From contig NZ_AUEK01000019.1 of assembly GCF_000425945.1 (NCBI RefSeq), positions 1 to 61,900 on the forward strand: a stretch of 61,900 nucleotides of DNA. Reading direction: 5' to 3'. A program made the translations under genes and the position numbers. Below, piece by piece: positions 17,815-27,303 of this stretch. The DNA is from Candidatus Solirubrobacter pratensis (GTDB lineage Bacteria; Actinomycetota; Thermoleophilia; Solirubrobacterales; Solirubrobacteraceae). Each line of letters opens with the position of its first letter. Within the stretch, counting starts at the first letter, position 1. Below the pieces are notes generated by a model. It was given only the letters and a program-made list of their open reading frames with translations. It made no database searches and was not told the origin of the DNA.

Positions 17815-19017
17815 CTACCGCGGGCCTGCTCGGCGGACCAATTGTCCCGGGTCGTGCCGCGGCCGGGACACCCGCGGGCAGCGGCGCTCGAGCTCGGCGG
17901 TGAACGAGTGCCACGCCCTGCAGATCGCCCGCGCGCCGGTGCGCTGGCAGAGCTTGCGAGCGAGGTCGCGGTTGAGCACGTGGTAGCTGAGGTCGGCGAG
18001 CGGGCCGTGCTCGGCGTAGAGCGACCAGCGGCCGGTGTCGAAGCGCGCGATGTGCCGCCGCGCGGCGCGCAGCCCCTCGCGGGCGAGCGCGCTCGCGCGG
18101 GGATCGTGTGTCGCTACGGCGAAGTCGTGCAGTGCCGTGACCGCGTTGAGCTGGGCGTTGAGGACGCGGGCGGCGGGGGCGAACGTGTAGAGCGCGAACC
18201 AGCTTCCGTCGCGCGCCAGGCGCAGGTTGACGCCGGCCGGAGGGCGCAGCGCAAACAGGCGCACGAGGTCGTGCGCGGTCTGCAGGTAGTCGGGACGTCC
18301 GAGGAGGATCGCGGCCGTCAGGTAGGCCTCGAGCGCGGTCGCCTGCGAGAGCCCGCTGCCCCACGGCGGCCTGCCGCCGCCGAACGGGAAGAAGTACTCC
18401 CAGGTCAGCGCGCCGCCACGGTGGGACGCCAGCGGACGCATCTCGTCGAGGATCTGTGCCGCCTTCGCCGTCTTGGTGGGGACCTTCGTCTGAAGCAGCG
18501 AGGTGGCGGCGGCGAACGTGCCGTTGATGTGCAGCTGCAGCCCGAGGCCGTGGTTGTACTCCCAGACCAGCCCGCTGCCCGGGAAGCTCACACGCGCCGC
18601 CCGCGCTCGTAGTTGTCGGAGCGGCTTGCAGCGTCGCCCCTGCGCGTCCTTCTCTCCCGGCGACCCGGGCGACGGCGGCCCGTGGGCCGTCCACCACTCG
18701 ACGTTGCGCTGGAGCGTGAGGAACGCCAGCGGCATGCGTTCCGCGCTGAGCGCGCCGCGCCTGGCGATGTCGCGCACGATGTGGACGGCGCCGCGCAGCT
18801 CGCGGCGACGCACGCCGCCCAGTCCGGGCAGGGCGCCGAGCGCGCTGCCGTACGTCGCGCGGTAAGAATGCGCGAGCGGCGCATCGATCGCCCCCGCCGC
18901 CAGAGCGGCGGCGAGCGCGGCGCGCACAGGGTCGCGATGAGCAGGGCGGGCGGAGGCCGAGGGAGGCCCGCACGCGACGAGCGCTACGACGAGGAAGGCG
19001 ATGGAACGGACCTTCAA
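17815..19017 (-). CDS. Secreted D-glucuronyl C5-epimerase family protein
   Basis: About 400 residues after a likely TTG start at 19017 ('LKVRSIAFLVVALVACGPP', a signal peptide or lipobox). The frame continues upstream to an ATG at 19173 with no homology. The C5-epimerase C-terminal pattern is clear: 'GLGLQLHINGTFAAA', 'LTWEYFFPFGGGRPPWGSGL', 'GSWFALYTFAPAARVLNAQL', 'FDTGRWSLYAEHGPLADLSY' and 'LCQRTG'. The family epimerises glucuronic acid in glycosaminoglycans; bacterial members are mostly uncharacterised and probably act on surface or environmental uronans. It ends in a low-complexity Arg/Pro tail. Confidence 0.82.
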   Translation of the reverse strand: MKVRSIAFLVVALVACGPPSASARPAHRDPVRAALAAALAAGAIDAPLAHSYRATYGSALGALPGLGGVRRRELRGAVHIVRDIARRGALSAERMPLAFLTLQRNVEWWTAHGPPSPGSPGEKDAQGRRCKPLRQLRARAARVSFPGSGLVWEYNHGLGLQLHINGTFAAATSLLQTKVPTKTAKAAQILDEMRPLASHRGGALTWEYFFPFGGGRPPWGSGLSQATALEAYLTAAILLGRPDYLQTAHDLVRLFALRPPAGVNLRLARDGSWFALYTFAPAARVLNAQLNAVTALHDFAVATHDPRASALAREGLRAARRHIARFDTGRWSLYAEHGPLADLSYHVLNRDLARKLCQRTGARAICRAWHSFTAELERRCPRVSRPRHDPGQLVRRAGPR

Positions 19018-19402
19018 GCTGCGGACCTCGCTGAAGGGACACGCGTGGGCTGGGTTCCGGTCGACAGTGTGACGCGCGCGCGCGCCGCCGACGTGCTCGA
19101 GAGCGTGCGCGAGCCGTTGTGTCGCGCCTCTGCTTCTGTGTGGAAGCGGTACGCGCCCGCGCGTTTGTCTCACAGCGTGTCTGACCGCATCGCGAACGCG
19201 CTGACCGGCTTGCGCTCGACCGAGCGACAGTCGCGGTTGGACCGTCGGGGCCGGCCTTCGGTCATCGGCCCGGCGGGTCGAGTCTCGTGCATGTCGGCGG
19301 TGATGGCGAGCCGGTCGTCGGCCGGCCCGTCCTGGCGTAGATGGGCGGCTGTGCGACGTCTGCTCCTAGAGGTCGTCGGGCTCCCGTCCGCCCCCGAGCA
19401 GC
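19018..19402 (+). other. Gene-free stretch with dispersed-repeat copy 2
   Basis: Upstream region of the epimerase and of the winged-helix gene. No supported product. It contains the second repeat copy at 19275-19385. Confidence 0.45.
19275..19385 (+). repeat. Dispersed imperfect direct repeat, copy 2
   Basis: Partner of 17385-17495 in the same orientation. Minus-strand reading includes 'RLAITADMHETRP', parallel to copy 1. The two copies flank the epimerase gene. Confidence 0.55.
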
Positions 19403-19990
19403 GTGGATCTCACGACAGTAGTCGCCCCGGGCGACGCGCCAACGTCATCTGAGCTGCAGCGCGTGCGCGCGCAGACCCGCGAGCGCCTGGACGAGCTGCG
19501 TCCGGCGGTCATGTAGTACGAGCGCCTGCAAGCGGTGCTCGCCGCTCTCGGAGCCGTCGCACCGAGTGGCTCGCGCTCCTCACGCGCACGCACGCCGTCT
19601 GCAGCGGCGCCGTCGGACGGCGCGGCCACCCGCGGCGCCCAAGCGGCCCGGCCGCGCCGGCGCTCGAGTTCCGGCGACGCGATGCCGCCTGCAACGGCCG
19701 AGGTTGAGCGCCGGACGCGCGCGCCGCACGGGGCCAACCGCGCCGTGCTGCTCGCCGCCGTCCGCGAGCGGCCGGGCGCGAGTGCCGGAGAGCTGGCCGC
19801 TGCGGCCGGCATCGCGCGGCCCGTCATCTACGCGTTGCTGAATCGGCTGACCGCGCACGGCGAGCTCGTAGGGAGCGAGCTGCCGGGCGGCTCGAGCGGC
19901 TACGCGCTCCGGCCCGAGCCTCCCGCGCCCGGGTTGGTCCCGCGCCGACGCGGGCATGACCGGCGCCGACGCGCCGCGCTCGGACGCTGA
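19403..19990 (+). pseudogene. Small winged-helix DNA-binding protein with in-frame TAG
   Basis: From GTG 19403 the frame reads an acidic linker and a coiled segment 'TRERLDELRPAVM', then TAG at 19514-19516, and continues in phase 'YERLQAVLAALGAVAP'. The family usually has Glu-Glu-Tyr-x-Arg-Leu here, so the stop replaces one residue of the conserved helix. After a basic linker comes the winged helix 'NRAVLLAAVRERPGASAGEL', 'AAAAGIARPVIYALLNRLTA' and 'HGELVGSELPGG'. The C-terminal domain alone could be re-initiated. Typical Thermoleophilia helix-HTH architecture (from memory). Confidence 0.6.
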
Positions 19991-20347
19991 GGCATCAGGC
20001 GCGTAGGCGGGTGGCGAGGCCGGACGGCGTGCGACACGCCGACGGCGTTGACCGTCGAGCGCCTGAGAGCCGACTCCACGCCGCGTGAACGGGCTCAATG
20101 ATGTGGAGCTCGCCGGGATCTGGCCTGGGACGACGTGGGAGCGCTGGGTCCCGACGACGGCCCGGGAGCCGATGGCGTGGCCAGAGAGCCGTCACGAACG
20201 GCGGACGCGATACCGGCGGGAGACTGGCTTGCAGCGAGGGGATTCGCTGCGGTCCGTCGGGCTCCGACGCCGCGAATTCGCGTTGCGGCGGGTCGCCCGG
20301 CACCCCGAACGCCGGCCGCAGACCGCCGCGCGTCGTGCCGTCGCCGC
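19991..20347 (+). other. Gene-free stretch
   Basis: Nothing recognisable on either strand between the winged-helix gene and the end of the convergent metallophosphoesterase gene. Confidence 0.45.
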
Positions 20348-21958
20348 CTAATGCGTGGCCCCTGCGGTCCGCGCCGGCTGGATGATCGTGATGGTCACCG
20401 TGCGGTGGCGGTAGCGGCTGCCCTTGGCCCACGAGGGGAGCTTGAGCGTGAGCGCACCCTTGTTGGAGGTCGACCGGACCACCGCGAGCCGTCCGCCGAC
20501 GTGGACCTTGATGACGGTCGGTGCCCAACGACGCGCGGGGATGCGGATGCGCCCGCGGGCGAGCGCCCGCCGCGCGCTGGCCGCCTTGACGCGCCAGTGG
20601 GCGAGCCGCTTCGCGCTCTGGTGCGCCGCGGGGTGGCCGCCGGTCGCCTGGCCGCCGGTCTGCTGGGCGCCGCCCGCCTGGTCGACGGCCTGTTGCGGCG
20701 TTGGGGTGACGACCGTGACCACATTGGACAGCCCGGACATGTTGCCTGCGGCGTCGCGCGCCTGGACCGCGTAGACGTAGCTCTGCCCGGCGGTGACCGC
20801 CGTGTCGGCGAAGCTCGTGCGCGGCGTGCTCGCGATCCGTGTCAGCGTGGCAGCCGTCGGCCCGCGCAGGACGTCGTAGCCCGTGACGCCGACGATGTCT
20901 GCCGAGGGAGCCCATGACAGGTCGACCTCAGTCGGGCTGTTGGCCGTCGCCTGCAGCCCGGTGGCCGCGCTCGGCGGTGTGGTGTCGGCCCGGCACGCCT
21001 GGGAGCCGGAGTCCGGGAACGTGCTGCCTGCGATCGGGAGGAAGGTCCAGTCGTAGCTCGCGGGGTGCAGCACGAGCCGCAGCACGCCGAACGTCGAGTT
21101 CTGGCGCACCTCGCTCCCCGGCGCGGTGACGCCGAAGTCGTGGAAGCTCTCGCCACCGGTGCCGACGACGAACTGGCGCATCCCGTTCGTCGGATCGATC
21201 ACGCCGGCGCCGTTCAGCGGCGCGAAGCGCTCATAGGTGTGAAGGTGGCCGGACAGGACGAGATCGCCGCCGCTCTCATAGAACAGGTTCCAGAGCGGCT
21301 GCATCATGCTGCCGTTGTAGCCCAGGCCGCTGCTCCAGCGCGGGTGATGCCAGGCCGCGAGCGTGCAGGAGCGCGGGTTGGCGGCGAGGTCGCTCTGTAG
21401 CCAGGTGTACTCGGGCGAGCCGGGGCCGCAGCCGCCGACGGCGATGCAGTTGGAGTTGAGCATCACGATGTGCCAGGTCCCGAGGTCGAAGGAGTAGAAC
21501 GCCGCACCGCCCTGCTGTCCGGTCGCGTTGCAGTGTGCGATGGCCCCGAAGTACTGGCAGTAGCCGTCGCCGCTCGTCGCGGCCTCGCCGTCGTGGTTGC
21601 CGATGATCGGATATGTCGTTGCCTTGAAGCGGCCCCAGGTGGGGTCGTAGACGGTCTGGTAGGCGCTGAAGGCCCCTGTCTCGTATTGCTGGTCGCCAAG
21701 TGCGAGCACCGCGTCGAAGGCCTGGCCCACGATCAGGTCGCTGGTCGCCTTCTGCCGGCAGGCCGTCGCCGTGCCGTTGCCGGCGTTGAAGTTGGGATCG
21801 CTGGGATCGCAGGCGACGTCTCCGACGGCCAGGACAACCGGATCGGCGAGGGCGGCGCGCGGCAGCACCGCGATCGCGATCCCGCAGCAGGCGACCGCGA
21901 GCACGAACGTGCGGCTCCGCCGGCGGCTGTGGTGTGTGAGCGTCGACTGTCGTGTCAT
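20348..21958 (-). CDS. Secreted metallophosphoesterase with fibronectin type III domain
   Basis: 536 residues. The Arg-rich signal peptide ends about residue 38 ('LPRAALADP'). The calcineurin-like metal site is complete: 'LAVGDVAC', 'VLALGDQQY', 'IIGNHDGEA', 'LAAWHHPRW' and 'VLSGHLHTYERF'. A fibronectin type III domain follows at about 345-430 ('PPSAATGLQATANSPTEVDL'), then a Gln/Gly linker and a basic beta-rich C-terminal domain that probably binds the cell wall. It resembles purple-acid-phosphatase/alkaline-phosphatase-like enzymes that release phosphate outside the cell. GGAGGAC lies six bases before ATG 21958. Confidence 0.92.
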   Translation of the reverse strand: MTRQSTLTHHSRRRSRTFVLAVACCGIAIAVLPRAALADPVVLAVGDVACDPSDPNFNAGNGTATACRQKATSDLIVGQAFDAVLALGDQQYETGAFSAYQTVYDPTWGRFKATTYPIIGNHDGEAATSGDGYCQYFGAIAHCNATGQQGGAAFYSFDLGTWHIVMLNSNCIAVGGCGPGSPEYTWLQSDLAANPRSCTLAAWHHPRWSSGLGYNGSMMQPLWNLFYESGGDLVLSGHLHTYERFAPLNGAGVIDPTNGMRQFVVGTGGESFHDFGVTAPGSEVRQNSTFGVLRLVLHPASYDWTFLPIAGSTFPDSGSQACRADTTPPSAATGLQATANSPTEVDLSWAPSADIVGVTGYDVLRGPTAATLTRIASTPRTSFADTAVTAGQSYVYAVQARDAAGNMSGLSNVVTVVTPTPQQAVDQAGGAQQTGGQATGGHPAAHQSAKRLAHWRVKAASARRALARGRIRIPARRWAPTVIKVHVGGRLAVVRSTSNKGALTLKLPSWAKGSRYRHRTVTITIIQPARTAGATH

Positions 21959-22320
21959 CTGGTCGTCCTCCGTGCGACGTGCTCGGATGGGATCGGCGGT
22001 CCTGCGGGTTCCGGCGCCGCTGGCCGCGCCTTGCCACAGGCGCCGAACCGGCGTGGGAGCGCTGCCCGGAGTCGAATCTGTGGTCACTTCAAGACTGGCG
22101 GGCGGTGGTGAACATTTGAACGAACTGTGAGTTTCGCCGAGTTGCCTGCGCGGTCGTTGAACCGCGCGACGCATACCCGGATCACACGCAGGACGTTCCG
22201 CGTTGATGACAGTGCAACAAGTAAGCGCACACACACCGCCGCTTGATGGAGGCGACCGGTCGTTGTCGCTTGATCGTAAAGCGACCAGTGACCGCTGGGG
22301 AAACCGGCGTCAGAGCGCTG
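21959..22320 (+). other. Gene-free stretch upstream of metallophosphoesterase
   Basis: Probably holds the minus-strand promoter of the phosphoesterase. It is somewhat AT-richer near 22100-22290 than its surroundings. No PHO-box-like direct repeat was recognised. Confidence 0.45.
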
Positions 22321-23300
22321 ACGCGCGTACGCCGATCACGGTCTCCAGGCCGCCCAGGCGGTCAAGCCCGTGCTCGCCGAGCGCGGCGGGCGCGTACGCG
22401 CACGGCCTGCAGGTGTGCGACGAGGTCCCGTACGGCCCGGACGATGCCGATCCGGGCCGCTGCGCCGCCATCGGGCGCGCACTGGCGGACAACCGGGCCG
22501 TGCTCGGCGTCATCGGCCCCTGGTCGTCCTCGTGCGCGCCACTGCTCACGGTCCTCAACCGCGCGCCGGGGCCGCCGCCGCTGATCAGCCCGTCGGCGAC
22601 CTAGGTCGGCTTGACGCGCGCAGGCCCGGGCGTCCCCGCCGAGGAGCCCGCGCGGTTCCGCCCAACAGGGCGCCGCAACTTCGCCCGCGTCGTCCCGGCC
22701 GACGACGTCCAGGCGGCCGCCGGCGCTCTGTACGCGCGGGGACTGGGCGCACGGCGGCTGTACGTGGTCCACGACGAGACGGCCTACGGCCGGGGACTCG
22801 CCGCGGATGTGCGGGTCACGGCGTCGCGCGGGCGGATCGCGCTCGCCGGATTCGCCGGGCTGGCGCGCGGAGGCGCGCGGCTACGCGGCGCTCGCGCGGC
22901 GCGTGCGCGACGCGCGCGCCGGCGCCGTCTACCTGGCGGGGCTCGCGTCGAATCACGGTCCGCGGCTGCTCGCGGATCTCCGGCGAACGCTCAGCTCGCA
23001 TGTGCCGATCATCCGCCCGGACGGGTTCGCTGCGCCCGGGTACCTGATCGAGGGCGCCGGCGCCGCCGCCGAGGGGTTCGTGTTCACCATCGCCACGCTG
23101 CCCAGCAACAAGCTGCCGCCCGCGGGCCACCGGTTCGCGACCGAGTTCGACCGGCGTTTCGGCGCGTTCCCCTGCTGCGTTGCGATGCAGAGCGCCCAGG
23201 CGATGTACCTCCTGCTCGACGCGATCGCCGCCTCCGACGGCTCGCGCGCGGATGTGACGCGCCACGTCCTGCGCTCAGGCATCCACACAAGTATTGCCCA
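22321..23300 (+). pseudogene. Branched-chain-type periplasmic substrate-binding protein, decayed
   Basis: Four pieces in different frames assemble into one protein. 'QAAQAVKPVLAERGGR' is followed by a shift to 'YAHGLQVCDEVPYGPDDADP', 'VIGPWSSSCAPLLTVLNRAP' and 'ISPSAT', then TAG 22602. 'VGLTRAGPGVPAEEP', 'RRNFARVVPADDVQ' and 'VHDETAYGRGLAADV' continue in phase. A frameshift near 22860 precedes 'YAALARRVRDARAGAVYL' and 'GAGAAAEGFVF'. This is the Peripla_BP_6 ligand-binding fold. The TAG replaces the usual Tyr/Asn of the SPSNTY motif. No signal peptide remains. Clearly non-functional. Confidence 0.8.
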
Positions 23301-23768
23301 CTGGTCACAGTCGAGCCTCGCACGTGGGCTCGCGCCGCTGCCTCGCTCTGCCTCGACCGTGATCCGTTCGTCCTAAAGCGCCACGCGCGCCGCATCCGCA
23401 TCTCGGGCGAGGCGGCGGCGCAGGTGCGCTGCGGCTCGTGCCTCAGAGCATCAGCCGGCTGCGTACGGTCGGGTTCTTCGGCGCGCGGCCGCTGATCGCA
23501 TAAGGCAACAGCGGCGCGGCTGCCGGCCGCTCACCCGTGTCGTTCCGAGGGAGCAGCGAACCGCGCTCAAGGGTACTCCGGAGCACGCCGGTTTCGACGA
23601 GCGCGGCGCTCCCGATCGTCACGCTGCGGGTCCTTCAGTGCCTCTAGGGAGCCTCGATCACACCATGGTGCGAATCCTGATCGTTCGAAGCTGAGCGTCG
23701 TTGACGGCTCGTGGCGACGGGCGTAGCGTCGTGTTTGCCAACGCACCCGATGTGGAGGAGGCTCCGGA
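23301..23768 (+). other. Gene-free stretch
   Basis: Residual frames after the binding-protein remnant show no homology that I recognise. The promoter of the hydrolase gene should lie in the last ~100 bp. Confidence 0.45.
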
Positions 23769-24698
23769 ATGCCCGAGCTCGAGCGGGGCACCGTCGAAGC
23801 CAACGGACTTCAGTTCCACTACCTCACGGCGGGCAACGGCCCGTTGGCGCTCTGCCTCCACGGCTTTCCCGACTCGCCGTGGACGTACCGTCACCTGCTG
23901 CCGGAACTGGCGCGGGCCGGGTTCCGCGCGGTCGCCCCGTTCAACCGCGGCTTCGCGCCGACGGAGCTTCCGGCGGATCGCCACCACGTCCACACGAGCA
24001 CGATGGTGGCCGACGCACTTGCGCTCAACGACGCGCTGGGCGGGGGCGAGGACTCGGTACTGATCGCGCACGACTGGGGCGCAGTCGCGGCATGGGGCGC
24101 GGCGGGCCAGGCTCCGGAACGATGGGGGCGGTGCGTGATCCTCAACATTCCGCCGTTTGAGATCTTCGGTGAGAACATCGTCACCTACGACCAGATCAAA
24201 CGCTCGTTCTACTTCTGGTACTTCCAGCTGCAGCGCGTCATCGAGGGCTCGATCTCGGCGAACGACTTCGAGTTCATCGATCGCATCTGGGGCGACTGGT
24301 CACCGGGCTATGACGCCAGCAAGGATCTGCCGCTGGTCAAGGACTGCATCCGTGAGCCGGCGTATTTGCAGACGGCGCTCGGCTACTACTGGGGACAGTT
24401 CGACCCCACGCGCTTCGGCTCGCCCGAGTGGGCCGAGGAGCAGAAAGCGGCGTGGGGCTACAGCCTCGAGCACCCGACGCTCTACCTGCACGGCACGACC
24501 GATGGTTGCCACGGGATGAGCCACGAGCAGGTCGCACGCGTGCCCGGCTATTGCGGGCGAGGCTCGGAGTCCGAGCTGATCGAGGGCGTCGGCCACTTCA
24601 TGCTCGTCGAGCGACCGGATGAGATCAACAACCGCGTCCTCGGCTTCCTGCAGCGCACCCAAAACACGCCCCGGCGGCCAATCGCGGCGACAACCTGA
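23769..24698 (+). CDS. Alpha/beta hydrolase, epoxide-hydrolase-like
   Basis: 309 residues. 'LALCLHGFPDSPWTYRHLLP' carries the HGxP oxyanion motif. The nucleophile elbow is 'IAHDWGAVAAW', an Asp nucleophile as in epoxide hydrolases and haloalkane dehalogenases. The catalytic His is in 'GVGHFMLVERPDEIN', and the cap domain spans about 130-230 ('FYFWYFQLQR', 'ALGYYWGQFDP'). Tyr residues in the cap would activate an epoxide. GGAGGAGG lies nine bases upstream of ATG 23769. Substrate unknown. Monocistronic. Confidence 0.88.
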   Translation: MPELERGTVEANGLQFHYLTAGNGPLALCLHGFPDSPWTYRHLLPELARAGFRAVAPFNRGFAPTELPADRHHVHTSTMVADALALNDALGGGEDSVLIAHDWGAVAAWGAAGQAPERWGRCVILNIPPFEIFGENIVTYDQIKRSFYFWYFQLQRVIEGSISANDFEFIDRIWGDWSPGYDASKDLPLVKDCIREPAYLQTALGYYWGQFDPTRFGSPEWAEEQKAAWGYSLEHPTLYLHGTTDGCHGMSHEQVARVPGYCGRGSESELIEGVGHFMLVERPDEINNRVLGFLQRTQNTPRRPIAATT

Positions 24699-24861
24699 CG
24701 ACGAACCGCAGCCGAGCGGAAGCTCCAATGCCGGGGGCGACTCCTCATGCCACACGGCCCCGGGGATCGCCCGAGCATCTGCACGCACGCGCTACCGCCT
24801 TCGCGTGGTCGGAGCGGCGGCGGGAGGTGCTTGTCGCAGCGCTGCTTTCGCAGCTGGAATG

Positions 24862-25886
24862 TCAAGGAATCGGCGTTGTGCGCGTCGTTTCCAGCACCGG
24901 GGTGGGCGGCTGCAGCAGGTGCCAGATGCGGCGCTTGAGGCAGCGCGTGGCTTCCAGGCCGGTCTTGCCTTCGGCGCGTTTGCGGGCCAGGTAGTCCTGG
25001 GTTTCTGGGTGGCAGCGGGCGCGGGTGAGCGCGATGCGGTGGATGGCGGTGTTGAGCTGGCGGTTGCGATCTCGCCGAGCAGCTTGGCGGCGGTCAGCGG
25101 CCCGAACCCGGGCTCTGAGAGCAATAGCGGCGCGGCCTGGGCAACGAGCTCGGCGATCTCGGCTTCGAGCTCGCGAGCGGCGGCGGTCAGCTCGCGCAGC
25201 CGCCGCAGCTCGTCGCGGGCAATCCGAACCCGCGCGGTCTGCTCGGCGCGCGCCGAGCGCCGCGCGATCCGGCTCGACCACTTCTTCAAGACCAGTGCGC
25301 TGGCCGGCCGCTTAAGCTCGGACCAGGGATCGTGCAGATGCCAAAGCAGGTCTTTGTTGAGCGCGACTCGGCTGCGGATCAGCCGTTCGCGGTGATCGAC
25401 CAGCAGCCGGATGTCGAGCTCCACGCCGGGCAACTGCGCTGATCGCAACGCGTCAATGCCCTCGCGCAGCGCGGCCGTGGCGACCGCCGGGGCGTCGATG
25501 CGGTCGGACTTGCCGCGATCGCGGCCGGCGCGGCGGGCGTCGCTGATGAGCTTGGTCGCCACCCGCAGCACGCGTTCGCCGCTGCCGATCAAGAACCGCT
25601 CGAAGGAACCCGACACGTGCCGGCAGTCTTGCAGCGCCCAGATCCGGTCCTCGCCGAGCGACCTGGGCCAGTCCAGCAGCGCGAGAAACCCGTCGTCGCC
25701 GACCCGGACGGTCTTGTCGCCGAGCAGTTCGCCCGTCGCCGCCGCGATCGCCGCGACGGTGTGCGACTGCTTGTGCATGTCCGCCCCGAGCACGATCCTC
25801 CGCGCTGTCCTCCTGTTCGCCTTGACCGACAGTTGGACCGCTCGGCGGACATGGCTTGCTTGAGGGCGCGGCCACGCTCCTATCAA
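24862..25886 (-). pseudogene. IS110-family transposase with internal deletion/frameshift
   Basis: The N-terminal DEDD domain is well preserved: 'IVLGADMHKQSHTVAAIAA', 'RDRGKSDRIDAPAVATAALR', then a coiled region. The serine-domain entry 'LLLSEPGFGPLTAAKLLGEI' follows. The frame then breaks near 25060: the block holding the catalytic Ser is missing, and another frame resumes with 'NRQLNTAIHRIALTRARCHP' and 'RKRAEGKTGLEATRCLKRRI' to a stop at 24862. Loss of the catalytic serine block makes it inactive. 24699-24861 shows nothing else. Confidence 0.8.
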
Positions 25887-26319
25887 GTCACACCGAGCCG
25901 TCCCGGACCGGCAACGAGCGACATTGCGAAAGGAAGTCAGGCCAACCGGCCGACGGCCTGAAACAGAGCGTCAGCTCGCCGCCGGCCCGGGACCATCTCC
26001 TGCACGTCGGACGTCACCGACGAGGCGAAATCAGAACAGCAAGCCTGAACGGAGCGACGAGCGTCGGGTCCGCGATGCCCGTGTCCACGTGACACAACCG
26101 TCCTAAAGCACCACGCGCACGGGGCTGTCGCGGCGCGCGAACCTCGGAATGCTGCTCGCGCGCGCGCCCGGGCGGCACGTCTTCCGGATTGGATTCGCGC
26201 GGGCCCGCGTGTGCCCGGTCATGATGTCAGGCGGGTCTGACCCGCATACGTAACCATGAGTGCGATCGCTCCGAACGGAGCGAGTCGGATTACCAATGCC
26301 CGTCCTAAGGGAGTGACGC
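25887..26319 (+). other. Gene-free stretch
   Basis: No supported gene. It contains a small perfect hairpin (GCGGGT-ctg-ACCCGC, about 26229-26243) about 80 bp before the SnoaL gene. It has no U-tract and may be a protein-binding site or a weak terminator. Confidence 0.4.
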
Positions 26320-26841
26320 ATGAGTGACCGAGACCTTGAGCGCCGGATCGAGCTGCTCGAGGACGAACGGGCGATCCAGGCGCTAGTGCATCGCTACGCC
26401 ACGCTCTGCGATCAGCGCTACGCGCCCGACCCGCTGGCCGAGCTGTTCACCGAGGACGCCGTCTGGAGCTCGGCGTCGCCCGACGGGGCGCTCGACTTTG
26501 GCACTCGACACGGTCGCGAGGCGATCCGCGAGCTGTTCCAGGAGGTGACCGCTCGGATCGCGCAGCCGACGCTGCACATGGTCTCTGCGCCGGAAATCGA
26601 CGTCGCGCCCGACCGCCAGTCGGCGACCGGGCGCTGGTACTCGGTGGTGCTGCTGACGATGGAACAGGGGCCTGGGCAGGCCGCGGAGGTGCTGATGCTC
26701 GGCGCCACCTACGCGCACGAGTATCGCCGGATCGGCGGCGCCTGGCGCTTCTCGCGCGTCGCCGCGACGCTCCACTTCCACCTGCCTGTCGGTGCGGGCG
26801 TCGTCATCCCCGCGGTCAACGCGATGTCGCAGGACCGGTGA
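26320..26841 (+). CDS. SnoaL-like / NTF2-fold protein
   Basis: 173 residues of the SnoaL_4 cone fold. 'RIELLEDERAIQALVHRYAT' is the opening helix, 'PLAELFTEDAVWSSASPDG' the conserved Phe-Thr-Glu-Asp-Ala turn, 'HGREAIRELFQEV' the second helix, followed by strands 'TLHMVSAPEIDVA', 'ATGRWYSVVLL' and 'WRFSRVAATLHF'. Family members include ring-hydroxylating dioxygenase beta-like, steroid isomerase-like and dehydratase-like enzymes; the pocket His/Asp set cannot be assigned. GGGAG precedes ATG 26320. Confidence 0.85.
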   Translation: MSDRDLERRIELLEDERAIQALVHRYATLCDQRYAPDPLAELFTEDAVWSSASPDGALDFGTRHGREAIRELFQEVTARIAQPTLHMVSAPEIDVAPDRQSATGRWYSVVLLTMEQGPGQAAEVLMLGATYAHEYRRIGGAWRFSRVAATLHFHLPVGAGVVIPAVNAMSQDR

Positions 26842-27303
26842 TCAGAGAGGACTGGACTGAGGCTGCAGCGTTCGGGGATCGAGCGCTGTCTGCCAGGGCC
26901 GGATGCCGTTGAGCTAGGACGAAGGGGATGAATACAAGCGGCTCGTCGGAGAACTGCGCCCAACGCTCGACCGGTTTAGGCCGTCCCGGCGGCCGCGGCG
27001 AGGGTCTCTCTACGGAGCGGCGACGGCGTCGCGACCCTGGACGTGAAGGCCGATCGGGCGGCGGAGGCCGGAGCGGCGGTGGCGAGCACGGGAACCCGAC
27101 GAAAGCGTGTCATCGCTCGCCGAGCCCCGACGATCAGCATCCGACCTCTGTTTCGAGCGATCGAGACCGCGTCCGTCAAGCCGGGGCTGACAACCGTGCC
27201 GCGCGCGGGTGGTCACGACCACCCCGAGGACGCCTACCTGGGGACGCTGCCGCCCCCGACTCTACTCACTGCAACCCCACAACCTTCCGAAGGGAGGATC
27301 GCA
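26842..27303 (+). other. Gene-free stretch before the DUF1036 gene
   Basis: No recognisable product on either strand. The last 20 bases carry the ribosome-binding site AGGGAGG used by the downstream GTG start. Confidence 0.45.

Noticed and set aside
8319..23300. Reassigned stop codons as explanation for in-frame TAA/TAG
   Set aside because: Intact genes in the window end with TAA, TAG and TGA alike, and several interrupted genes also carry frameshifts, so decay is the simpler reading.
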